A stretch of 11,170 nucleotides of DNA from Deltaproteobacteria bacterium. GTDB lineage: Bacteria; Desulfobacterota; Desulfuromonadia; Desulfuromonadales; Geopsychrobacteraceae. The notes beneath the pieces are model-generated. The model did no database searches. It had not been told where the DNA came from and was given only the letters and a program-made list of their open reading frames with translations. Positions 1 to 6,452 of this stretch are shown here, piece after piece (position 1 is the stretch's first letter; the number at the start of each line of letters is the position of its first letter). Both the position numbers and the translations under genes were made by a program. Where the stretch lies: NCBI GenBank assembly GCA_009993495.1, contig JAACTI010000059.1, positions 1 through 11,170 of the forward strand, read 5' to 3'.

Positions 1-2
1 TC

Positions 3-56
3 GTGGGGGCCGTTCCGCGCAATCAACTTGAAGCCCTGCTCGAAAAGGCCTTATAA
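3..56 (+). CDS. Thioredoxin, C-terminal end only (partial)
   Basis: Frame 3 reads VGAVPRNQLEALLEKAL followed by TAA at 54-56. The pattern V-G-A-x-P/S-K/R-x-x-L-x-x-x-L/I-x-K is the usual last strand and helix of thioredoxins. The active-site WCGPC region lies left of the window, so the call rests on 17 residues. Thioredoxin is a cytoplasmic dithiol-disulfide oxidoreductase. No other part of the gene can be judged. The gene is followed by a strong hairpin (69-110), which fits the end of a transcription unit. The alternative is another thioredoxin-fold protein with the same tail. Confidence 0.65.
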   Translation: MGAVPRNQLEALLEKAL

Positions 57-68
57 CCAAGCGCCCGC

Positions 69-110
69 AGAGTCAAGAACCGAAAAAAGCCTTTTTCGGT
101 TCTTGACTCT
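69..110 (+). terminator. Perfect 19-bp hairpin after the thioredoxin gene, probable terminator
   Basis: The arms at 69-87 and 92-110 are exact reverse complements around a 4-nt loop (AGCC). The stem starts 12 nt after the thioredoxin stop codon. The A-run (83-88) and T-run (92-96) lie inside the top of the stem, and no T tract follows the base of the stem (GATGCCC follows). It therefore does not match the textbook intrinsic terminator on either strand, although the position fits termination or 3'-end protection. The rest of the spacer to 302 (C-rich around 111-130) shows no gene or clear promoter. Confidence 0.5.
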
Positions 111-302
111 GATGCCCACCCCACCCCCACCCGCATACAAACAAGGGGGGTTGCGACGACCTTTCGACGCATCCTCTTTTCTGCTCCGAGACAGCCTTAG
201 CCCGAGGGCGAGCATGATCGGAAAATTTGTCTCATTTCTGCACTTACCAGAAATTGCCTCTTCTGCTAGGGTACGCCTTTTCTTTCACCACGAGGCTGCT
301 CC

Positions 303-1205
303 ATGTCGACAGGGTTCCACCGTTCACCGCTTTCTGCCTACCTGATGCTGATGCTACCACCGCTCTTCTGGGCGGGGAATGTTGTGCTGGCGCGCGGACT
401 GGCACAAGAACTCCCGCCCATGGCCATGTCTTTTCTGCGTTGGGGGACGGCGCTGCTGTTTCTGGCGCCCTTTGCCTGGCGTCAGCTGCAACGCGACTGG
501 CCGCTATTGGCCGGGCACTGGAAAATTGTCTGGCTGTGCGCCCTGTTCGGCATTGCGAGTTTCAACAGCCTGCTTTACACCGCCACCCAAACCACCACCG
601 CGCTTAACTGTGCCCTGATGCAAACCCTGATGCCGGCGGCGATTATCCTCTGCTCTTTTCTCTTTGACCGCGAAAGAATCCGGCTGCAACAGGGCTTCGG
701 CGTGGTGCTCTGTTCCATGGGCGCGGGGTGGATTGTTTTGCAGGGACAGCCTCTGGCACTGGGTGCTATCGAGCTGGTTTCAGGTGATTTATGGATGCTG
801 ATCGCGGTCTTCTGCTACGCCATCTACTCAACTCTGGTGCCTCGGCGCCCGCGGGTTCATCCGATGAGTTTTCTGCTGCTCACAATGATGCTCGGTACCC
901 TGATGGTCGCGCCCCTCTTTGCCGCCGAACTCGTCATCGTCGGCCCCCCTGCAGCCAGCCGTCAGGTGTTGGCCGGGATCTTATATGTTGCCTTGTTTCC
1001 CTCCCTTGCCGCCTACCTCTGCTGGAATCGCGGCATTGAACAGATCGGCGCCAATCGCGCCGGTCTGTTCATTAACCTGATCCCGGTTTTCGCCGGCGGC
1101 ATGGCCCTGCTCTTTCTCGGCGAAGAATTCAAAAGCTTTCACCTGGTCGGACTGGCCATGATTCTGGCGGGCATGGGCATGTTTCAGCTCAGTCGGCCGG
1201 GCTGA
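303..1205 (+). CDS. DMT superfamily (EamA) transporter
   Basis: The 300-aa product is very hydrophobic, with about ten predicted membrane helices arranged as two EamA repeats (roughly residues 12-145 and 160-296), the normal size for this inner-membrane family. Typical signatures are FWAGNVVLARGL near residue 22 (EamA 'FWGxNxV...R' start), ALNCALMQTLMPAAI (100-114) in the first repeat, and the matching RAGLFINLIPVFAGGMALLFLGE (252-274) in the second. The family exports or imports small metabolites such as amino acids, nucleosides or drugs; the substrate cannot be told. The start is supported by GAGG at 292-295, seven bases before ATG. The gene is convergent with the selenoprotein gene, with 16 bp between the stop codons. 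Confidence 0.9.
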   Translation: MSTGFHRSPLSAYLMLMLPPLFWAGNVVLARGLAQELPPMAMSFLRWGTALLFLAPFAWRQLQRDWPLLAGHWKIVWLCALFGIASFNSLLYTATQTTTALNCALMQTLMPAAIILCSFLFDRERIRLQQGFGVVLCSMGAGWIVLQGQPLALGAIELVSGDLWMLIAVFCYAIYSTLVPRRPRVHPMSFLLLTMMLGTLMVAPLFAAELVIVGPPAASRQVLAGILYVALFPSLAAYLCWNRGIEQIGANRAGLFINLIPVFAGGMALLFLGEEFKSFHLVGLAMILAGMGMFQLSRPG

Positions 1206-1221
1206 ATTTTAAACGCCGATG

Positions 1222-1560
1222 TCAACTGAACCATTGGGCATAGAGTTCAGGGTTGAAACCAATCAAATACGCATCGCCACATCGGAAGGTTGGCGCGCGC
1301 AGATGACCGCTGGGCCCCATCGTCTGCTGCAAAATGGCTTCTCGACTATCAGCCGTTGGCGTGAACTGCTGAATCTTTTTGCCCTTGGCGACACTGATTG
1401 AACTTGCGTTCTGCAAGATCGCCCAGGCGGCTTCTGCGTCAATCCGCGTCTGGCGCGCGTCGACAATTTCTTCAGGCGTCATACGATTTTGCTCAAGAAA
1501 CTCCTGAGCTTTGTTACAAGAAGTTCAGCCCTTGCGTAGATAGGCCCACTCGATAGGCAT
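1222..1560 (-). CDS. ArsC-family selenoprotein (in-frame UGA = selenocysteine)
   Basis: Read on the minus strand from ATG at 1560-1558, the product is 112 aa with one in-frame TGA at codon 12 (1527-1525), and it stops at TGA 1224-1222. The N-terminus is MPIEWAYLRKG-U-TSC-NKAQEFL. This places U12 and C15 in a U/CxxC redox motif after the first strand of a thioredoxin-like fold, as in ArsC/Spx-like proteins. Downstream landmarks are DARQTR (32-37), VAKGKK (about 57-62), GPSGHLRAPT (near 82-91) and a closing GFNPELYAQWFS. I recognise these from memory as the ArsC family (seleno)protein group of delta-type bacteria, whose homologues have Cys or Sec at this site. The natural start has GGGAGG six bases upstream. 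A caller that stops at UGA would start at Met27 and lose the active site. The exact substrate is unknown; a thiol-dependent reductase role is inferred. The gene follows htrA and its terminator. Confidence 0.9.
1491..1509 (-). promoter_or_regulatory. Bacterial SECIS element
   Basis: The minus-strand RNA is GCUCAGGAGUUUCUUGAGC. It folds into eight consecutive pairs (G-C, C-G, U-A, C-G, A-U, G-U, G-C, A-U) closed by a GUU loop, or seven pairs around AGUUU. The stem begins 15 nt after the UGA and the loop G is 24 nt after it. This fits the known bacterial requirement for a short hairpin just downstream of UGA with a G near the start of the apical loop followed by U, the site read by SelB. The hairpin lies inside the coding region, encoding residues 18-24, so it must satisfy both roles. 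Confidence 0.83.
1525..1527 (-). other. UGA codon recoded as selenocysteine (codon 12)
   Basis: The TGA lies in frame between a well-placed ATG and a conserved-looking coding stretch. It sits exactly where the redox-active Cys of a CxxC motif is expected (UTSC). The codons on both sides continue one protein family without a break, so a frameshift or a true stop is less likely. A SECIS-like hairpin begins 15 nt further on. Confidence 0.87.
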
Positions 1561-1566
1561 AAATTT

Positions 1567-1572
1567 CCTCCC
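1567..1572 (-). promoter_or_regulatory. Ribosome binding site of the selenoprotein gene
   Basis: On the minus strand GGGAGG is followed by AAATTT and then ATG (1560-1558), an ideal 6-nt spacing. This site decides the start upstream of the in-frame UGA. The Met27 codon at 1482-1480 follows GAGCAAAATCGT with no comparable site. Confidence 0.85.
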
Positions 1573-1585
1573 GTCACGGGGTAAA

Positions 1586-1622
1586 AGGAATCCGCCTGCG
1601 CCCTAAAAGCAGGCGGATTCCT
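1586..1622 (-). terminator. Rho-independent terminator after htrA
   Basis: Fourteen-base arms at 1609-1622 and 1586-1599 pair perfectly around a 9-nt loop (1600-1608). On the minus strand the stem runs into TTTTA, a short U tract (1586-1583). The stem is GC-rich (core CCGCCTGC/GCAGGCGG). It sits 11 nt after the htrA stop and only 25 nt before the ATG of the selenoprotein gene, leaving little room for a separate promoter. It may be a partial terminator that lowers expression of the downstream gene. There is no T tract for the opposite strand. Confidence 0.8.
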
Positions 1623-1633
1623 CAAGATTTCAA

Positions 1634-3091
1634 TTAGTTGTCGAGTTTAATCGCCAGATAACGGGTTGCATCTCCCTGGCGCACCAGCAATAACAACGAA
1701 CTCCGTTGATTTTCTTCAACCGCCTTGCGCACCTCGGCCGGGGTTTTTACGGCGGCACGGTTGACTTCCTGAATCAGGTCGCCGCGGCCAATGCCGGCTT
1801 TTTCGGCGGCCGAGCCCGGTTCTACATCGGTGACCAATACGCCCGGCTGGCCTTGATAGCCGAACTTTTCTGCCAGATCATCCGTCAGTTCCTGCAAACT
1901 GAGCCCGAGTTTTGAAAGCTTACCGCTAGCTGCGGATTGGCCTTTGGCGTCGGTTTTTAATTCACCAATTTCAACCGTTAGTGTCTCTTTCTTGCCATTG
2001 CGTAGCAGGAGGAGTTTAATCTTGCTTCCGGGCGAAGTAAATGAGATACGATTGCGGAAATCCGCAACCTTGCCCACCTCTTGGCCGCCCATTTCCAGAA
2101 CAACATCTCCCTGTTTTAACCCGCCTTTTTGGGCCGGTGACCCTTCAATGACCTGCGAAATCAGAATACCCTTACCCTCTTTCAATCCAAAAGATTCCGC
2201 CAGGGTTTTGTTCATGTCCTGAATATAAACGCCCAGCTGACCGCGGGTCACGCTACCGTTTTCTACCAGTTGCTCACGAATTTTCTGCGCCATGTTAATG
2301 GGAATGGCAAAACCAATTCCCATGTAGCCGCCGCTGCGGCTGAAAATGGCGGTGTTCATGCCCACCACCTTGCCGTCGAGATCGACCAGGGGTCCGCCCG
2401 AGTTACCGGGATTGATGGCGGCGTCGGTTTGAATGAAATTTTCATAATCGTTCAGGCCAATGCCGCTGCGTCCCTTGGCGCTGACGATACCGGCGGTCAG
2501 GGTGTGGGAAAGGCCGAAGGGGTTACCAAAAGCCAACACCCAGTCGCCGACTTCGAGCTGGTCAGAGTCGGCAGGGCGCAAGAAAGGCAGATCAGACTCA
2601 TCAATTTTGATAATCGCCACATCCGTAGGGGGATCAGTGCCAACGATATCGGCCCGATATTCACGGCCATCCAGCAAAGTCACGGTCACCTGATCGGCGT
2701 CGCCAACCACATGATTGTTGGTCATGATGTAGCCATCGGGCGAAATAAGGAAGCCGCTGCCCTGTCCCAGAGATTTTCTTCGGGGTTGACGCTGTTGTGG
2801 CTTTTGTCCCGGCATCTCACCGTGGGGAGGCTGGCCGAAAAAACGCCGGAAAAATTCTTCGCCAAAGGGTGAGTTGAAGGGGTTCAGCGTCTCCGCCGCT
2901 TCGACCTTTTTTTCAACCTGGATATACACCACCGCCGGGGAAACCCGCTTGGCAACCTCGCGAAAAGCTTGACCCGTCTGGCGCAGACTTTCGATGCCGC
3001 GATCCGCCGCCGAGGCAAAAGCGGGCAGCAAAGCAACAGCCAGCAGTGTCAGTAGACCAATGATTCTTGTGTTGTTTTTGTGCCATGTCAT
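1634..3091 (-). CDS. htrA: Periplasmic serine protease, Do/HtrA family
   Basis: The 485-aa product has a signal peptide (hydrophobic residues 10-28, cleavage near AFASA/AD), a trypsin-like domain and two PDZ domains (about 284-375 and 395-483), the DegP/DegQ architecture and length. The catalytic triad is visible: H127 in TNNHVVG, D157 in TDVAIIKI and S231 in GNSGGPL. A proline- and glutamine-rich loop (about 86-106) precedes the protease core, comparable to the LA loop region. The family degrades or chaperones misfolded envelope proteins, and PDZ1 usually controls activity. The start has GAAGGAG nine to ten bases upstream, inside the end of the preceding response-regulator gene. That gene's stop codon (3100-3098) lies 6 bp before this ATG, so translational coupling is likely. 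The gene is followed by a terminator. Confidence 0.96.
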   Translation of the reverse strand: MTWHKNNTRIIGLLTLLAVALLPAFASAADRGIESLRQTGQAFREVAKRVSPAVVYIQVEKKVEAAETLNPFNSPFGEEFFRRFFGQPPHGEMPGQKPQQRQPRRKSLGQGSGFLISPDGYIMTNNHVVGDADQVTVTLLDGREYRADIVGTDPPTDVAIIKIDESDLPFLRPADSDQLEVGDWVLAFGNPFGLSHTLTAGIVSAKGRSGIGLNDYENFIQTDAAINPGNSGGPLVDLDGKVVGMNTAIFSRSGGYMGIGFAIPINMAQKIREQLVENGSVTRGQLGVYIQDMNKTLAESFGLKEGKGILISQVIEGSPAQKGGLKQGDVVLEMGGQEVGKVADFRNRISFTSPGSKIKLLLLRNGKKETLTVEIGELKTDAKGQSAASGKLSKLGLSLQELTDDLAEKFGYQGQPGVLVTDVEPGSAAEKAGIGRGDLIQEVNRAAVKTPAEVRKAVEENQRSSLLLLVRQGDATRYLAIKLDN

Positions 3092-3097
3092 GGTTCG

Positions 3098-3529
3098 TTA
3101 CTCCTTCGTTATTTTTTTGTGTTTGCAAACCGCACGCACCAGTTCAATCATCTCATCAATGTCGAAGGGTTTGTCAATGGTGTGAGTTGCACCATAGCGA
3201 ATCGCGGTCTGATGGGTTTTGGCATCACCAAAGGCGGTCATGCAGATAACGGGTGGACGTTCCGGACGGTCAAACAGGGCTTGCAAAACCTCCAGGCCGG
3301 TCATGGCGGGCATACGAAGATCGGTAATGACAATATCCACCGCAGTACTCCTGTCGTCGATACCGTTTTCAAGCATTTCAAGCAAACGCAAACCATTATT
3401 GCAACTGGCGACGGAAAAACCTGCGCGATAAAGGGCAAAGGCCAGCAATTCACGCAGGGCCTGGTCATCTTCGGCGATCAACACACACGGGGGGCGCTGA
3501 TCGGCTTTTTCTGTCAATGAATCTATCAT
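3098..3529 (-). CDS. Receiver-only response regulator
   Basis: The chosen start gives 143 aa. A CheY-like receiver domain fills nearly all of it: acidic pair E20-D21-D22, phosphoacceptor D70 in VITDLRMP, T98 in CMTAFG and K120 in IDKPFD. No DNA-binding or enzymatic output domain follows, only a basic tail (KHKKITKE). The ATG at 3529 has GGAG six bases upstream. An earlier in-frame ATG at 3592 would add 21 residues but has no ribosome binding site and gives an atypical N-terminus. It lies between the NtrC-type regulator and htrA, so it may act as a second phosphate acceptor or sink for the neighbouring kinase, or signal by protein contact. That role is inferred from position only. Confidence 0.9.
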   Translation of the reverse strand: MIDSLTEKADQRPPCVLIAEDDQALRELLAFALYRAGFSVASCNNGLRLLEMLENGIDDRSTAVDIVITDLRMPAMTGLEVLQALFDRPERPPVICMTAFGDAKTHQTAIRYGATHTIDKPFDIDEMIELVRAVCKHKKITKE

Positions 3530-3625
3530 GGGCGGCTCCAGCTCAGGGGGAAGGCGCTTAAACCATCGCAGGAAGCATGCCGGAAAAAACATCGGAAATT
3601 CAGTGAGTTAACCCAAGGGACAGGG

Positions 3626-3654
3626 GGCATAATGCCCCACTGAGGCATTATGCC
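3626..3654 (-). repeat. 11-bp inverted repeat over the stop codon of the NtrC-type regulator gene
   Basis: GGCATAATGCC at 3626-3636 and its exact reverse complement GGCATTATGCC at 3644-3654 flank a 7-nt spacer. The stop codon of the upstream gene (3650-3648) is inside one arm. No T tract follows on the minus strand, so it is unlikely to be a complete intrinsic terminator. It could slow polymerase, protect the 3' end or bind a dimeric protein. The rest of the spacer to 3529 shows no convincing promoter. Confidence 0.6.
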
Positions 3655-5003
3655 TCAGATTCAGGGTTGAGTTTACGGTAGAGAGTTTTACGATCGATAC
3701 CTAAAATGCGGGCCGCCAGGGTTCGATTCCCTTGGGTCCGATCTAAAACCTGTTGGATGTAAAATCGTTCAATATCTGCCAGGGGCAAGAGTTTATTGCC
3801 GGGCAGAGCCAGGGAACCAGGCGGCGGGTGGTTAAAGTGCGCAGGAAGATCTTCGACGGTAATCCGGTTGTGGCGGCACAAGGCCAGAGCCCGCTCAATG
3901 ACATTACGCAACTCGCGGACGTTACCCGGCCAGTGCCAAGCGAGTAAACGTGCCGCGGCCGGTTCAGACAGACCGTCAATCTGCTTTTTGAAGCCGGGAG
4001 CCAGTTCGGCAATAAAGCGCTCCGCCAGCAGCAGAATATCGTTGCCGCGTTCGGCCAACGAGGGCAGATGCAGTTCAATGACATTGAGGCGATAGTAGAG
4101 ATCTTCGCGGAAGCTGCCGTCGTTAACCGCTTCCTGCAGTCGACGATGGCTGGCCGCCAGAATGCGCACATCACAGGCAATTTCACGCCGACCGCCCAGG
4201 GGGCGCACGCGGCGCTCTTCGAGCACCCGCAGGAGTTTCGGTTGTAGACTTAAGGGCAATTCGGCGATTTCGTCAAGGAGCAGGGTTCCGCCATCGGCGT
4301 CAATAAAGAGACCGGGCCGCGCGCTGCGCGCATCGGTAAAAGCGCCTTTTTCGTAGCCGAAGAGTTCACTTTCCAGCAAGTTTTCCGGCAGAGCCGCGCA
4401 GTTGATGGCGACAAATTCTCCCCGCCTGCCACTTAACCGATGCAGGGCGCGCGCGACCAATTCTTTACCGGTGCCGCTTGCGCCACTGAGCAGCACCGAA
4501 CTTTCGATCGGGGCCAAACGGGCAATTTGCTCACGCAGATGCTGAATGGCGGGGCTGGCTCCAAAAATTTCCTGCTGGTCATCATTGAGGCGCACCTGCT
4601 GACGCAGCAAATGCAATTGGCGCGTCAGGCGCCGATGCTGCAAGGCGCGCGCAAGGGTCAGCGCCAGCAAATCAAGATCGACGGGCTTAGTGATAAAATC
4701 GTAAGCGCCGGCGCGCAGGGCCGCGATAGCGGTTTCCATGCTGCCGAAAGCGGTCATCACCAACACCGGCAAATCGGGGAGGGTCTGCTGCAGACGGGCA
4801 CAGAACTGGGTGCCGGTTTCGCCCGGCATGTTCAGATCGGTCAGCACCAGATCGTAATCATCCTGAGCCAGACACTGATCGGCCTGGGGCACACTGGCAA
4901 CCGCATCAACTGAGTGCCCCTTGCGTTGCAGGGTTTCTTCAAGCAGTTCGCGAAAAGCAGAGTCATCTTCAATCACCAACAAATGGCCTGGCTCAGACTT
5001 CAT
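3648..5003 (-). CDS. Sigma-54-dependent response regulator, NtrC family
   Basis: The 451-aa protein has three domains. The receiver (1-120) carries D13-D14, phosphoacceptor D56 in VLTDLNMP, T84 and K106. The AAA+ domain (about 147-375) has Walker A GASGTGKE (174-181), Walker B GGTLLLDEI (238-246), arginine-finger region FREDLYYRLN and WHWPGNVREL. A Fis-type helix-turn-helix closes the protein (QGNRTLAARILGIDRKTLYRKL). It should bind upstream activator sites and drive open-complex formation by sigma-54 RNA polymerase once phosphorylated. The sigma-54 contact loop reads GAFTDA (220-225) rather than GAFTGA. The gene overlaps the sensor kinase gene by 11 bp, so the two form a cognate pair. No -24/-12 promoter was found by eye in the window, so its targets may lie elsewhere. 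Confidence 0.95.
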   Translation of the reverse strand: MKSEPGHLLVIEDDSAFRELLEETLQRKGHSVDAVASVPQADQCLAQDDYDLVLTDLNMPGETGTQFCARLQQTLPDLPVLVMTAFGSMETAIAALRAGAYDFITKPVDLDLLALTLARALQHRRLTRQLHLLRQQVRLNDDQQEIFGASPAIQHLREQIARLAPIESSVLLSGASGTGKELVARALHRLSGRRGEFVAINCAALPENLLESELFGYEKGAFTDARSARPGLFIDADGGTLLLDEIAELPLSLQPKLLRVLEERRVRPLGGRREIACDVRILAASHRRLQEAVNDGSFREDLYYRLNVIELHLPSLAERGNDILLLAERFIAELAPGFKKQIDGLSEPAAARLLAWHWPGNVRELRNVIERALALCRHNRITVEDLPAHFNHPPPGSLALPGNKLLPLADIERFYIQQVLDRTQGNRTLAARILGIDRKTLYRKLNPESEA

Positions 5004-6441
5004 CGGCAGCCCCCACTTCGAATGCCGGCAAATTCACCAGAAAGCAGCTCCCTTGCCCCGGCGTGCTTTGCACCTCGATCTGCCCCTTATGCTCGCTGAT
5101 AATGCCATGAGCAATCGACAACCCCAGTCCGGTTCCACGCCCAACCTCTTTGGTGGTGAAAAAGGGATCAAAAATATGCGGCAGATCCTCGGCAGAAATG
5201 CCACGCCCCTGATCGCGCACCTGCAATTGCACCCAGGGCTCAGCGATGCGCAACCCCAGAGACAATTCGCCGCCCTGCTCCATGGCCTGAATCCCGTTGA
5301 GGGCCAGATTGAGCAGAACCTGTTGCAACTGAGCCGGATCGGCACGGACATAAGGGGTGGGATCTTCAGGACATTCAAGGGTGATCTCCACTCGTTGTTT
5401 CTGGGCCACAGAGGCCAGAAGTTCAACAACTTTTTTCAGCAGTTCGCACGGGTTGACCCGCTGCTTGCGACTTTCGCCACGACGGGCGTAATCGAGCAAC
5501 TGGCGCATGATTCGGGTCATACGTTCCGCCTGCTCACCGATAATCTGCGCCGAGTGGGCAGCTTCTGCCGGGCTGAGTTCGTTGCTGGCGATCAGCTTGG
5601 CACGGCCGGAAATAACATTGAGGGGCGTGCCCAATTCATGGGCCATGCCTGCCGATAATCGCCCCAGGGTTGCCAAGCGTTCGGTGTGGCGCAGGGTTTC
5701 AAGCGTTTCAATTTTTTCACGAGTTGCCTGTTCTTCGGCTTCACGCGCAAGAGCCAGCTGGCTGCGCATTTGCTCAATGGTGTGCGCCAGCTTGCCTAAT
5801 TCATCACGGCCACCAACCTGCACTCTGGCGCTGAAATCTCCCGTACCTATCCGTTCGGCCTGCTCGCGCAGATGGCGAACCGGGCGATTGATCCACAAAC
5901 TGCCTAGAACCGCCATCAACATTAAACCCGAGACCACCGCCGCTCCGACCACCATCGCCGAACGACGCATACTCTCCTGCACATAACCGTGAAGTTCATC
6001 CATCGACTCGCGCACTTCAATGGCGCCAAGGCGACCGTCCTTGCTCAGGGTCGGGAGATAGGTCAACAAGAAATCATGGCCGTTTTGAGAGCTGACCATC
6101 AGGGACAGCGGCTTGCGGCGCGCAAGAGCGTCGAGTTCACTGATTTCAACTAAGGGATGAAAGCGGCTGCCGGTGGGGGCATCCAGCCACACCCAGCGCG
6201 CCTGCAAGGCCGGGTTCAGTTGATTGCGGCGCGCAAGAAACGCCATAGCCGCGTCTTCACCGCGCACCACAAGCAGATCTTCAACAATAAAGAGCAAGGC
6301 CTCACCCAGATTGCGCGCTTCACGGCTGAGATTTTTCTTGAGCTGCTCGCGTTCACGCTGAATCGACAGATAACTGTACAGGGAAAAAATCAGCACAATC
6401 CCGAGCATGACCGCTGCGGTGATTCGAATCGTCAGGCGCAT
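4993..6441 (-). CDS. Membrane sensor histidine kinase (HAMP-HisKA-HATPase)
   Basis: The 482-aa protein has TM1 (about 7-26), a periplasmic sensor region of about 135 residues, TM2 (about 162-183), HAMP (about 180-233), a short coiled coil, and HisKA with H268 in GMAHELGTPLNVI. The HATPase domain has the N box around N382 (LLNLALNGIQAM), the G1 box DQGRGI (410-415), FDPFFTTK and the G2 box GTGLGL (436-441). It should autophosphorylate H268 in response to an envelope signal and pass phosphate to the overlapping NtrC-type regulator, possibly also to the receiver-only protein. The periplasmic region has no family I recognise, so the ligand is unknown. With htrA downstream, an envelope-stress cue is a reasonable guess. 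The start lies 11 bp after the corA stop with only a weak GAAG site. Confidence 0.95.
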   Translation of the reverse strand: MRLTIRITAAVMLGIVLIFSLYSYLSIQREREQLKKNLSREARNLGEALLFIVEDLLVVRGEDAAMAFLARRNQLNPALQARWVWLDAPTGSRFHPLVEISELDALARRKPLSLMVSSQNGHDFLLTYLPTLSKDGRLGAIEVRESMDELHGYVQESMRRSAMVVGAAVVSGLMLMAVLGSLWINRPVRHLREQAERIGTGDFSARVQVGGRDELGKLAHTIEQMRSQLALAREAEEQATREKIETLETLRHTERLATLGRLSAGMAHELGTPLNVISGRAKLIASNELSPAEAAHSAQIIGEQAERMTRIMRQLLDYARRGESRKQRVNPCELLKKVVELLASVAQKQRVEITLECPEDPTPYVRADPAQLQQVLLNLALNGIQAMEQGGELSLGLRIAEPWVQLQVRDQGRGISAEDLPHIFDPFFTTKEVGRGTGLGLSIAHGIISEHKGQIEVQSTPGQGSCFLVNLPAFEVGAADEV

Positions 6442-6452
6442 ATGTCTTCAGC

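Noticed and set aside
28..345. Open frame of 105 codons overlapping the hairpin and the transporter start
   Set aside because: It runs through the thioredoxin end, the hairpin and the C-rich spacer, has no ribosome binding site and a low-complexity proline-rich translation.
1222..1482. An 86-codon gene starting at Met27 of the selenoprotein frame
   Set aside because: It has no ribosome binding site and would lack the redox motif. The longer frame through UGA has a good site, a family-like N-terminus and a SECIS.
2270..2872. Open frame of 200 codons on the plus strand
   Set aside because: It is antisense to the protease core of htrA and shows no family features.
3530..3592. N-terminal extension of the receiver-only regulator from ATG 3592
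   Set aside because: No ribosome binding site lies before 3592, while GGAG precedes the ATG at 3529. The extra 21 residues do not look like part of a receiver domain.
4921..5658. Open frame of 245 codons on the plus strand
   Set aside because: It is antisense to the histidine kinase HATPase and HisKA regions, whose motifs are intact.
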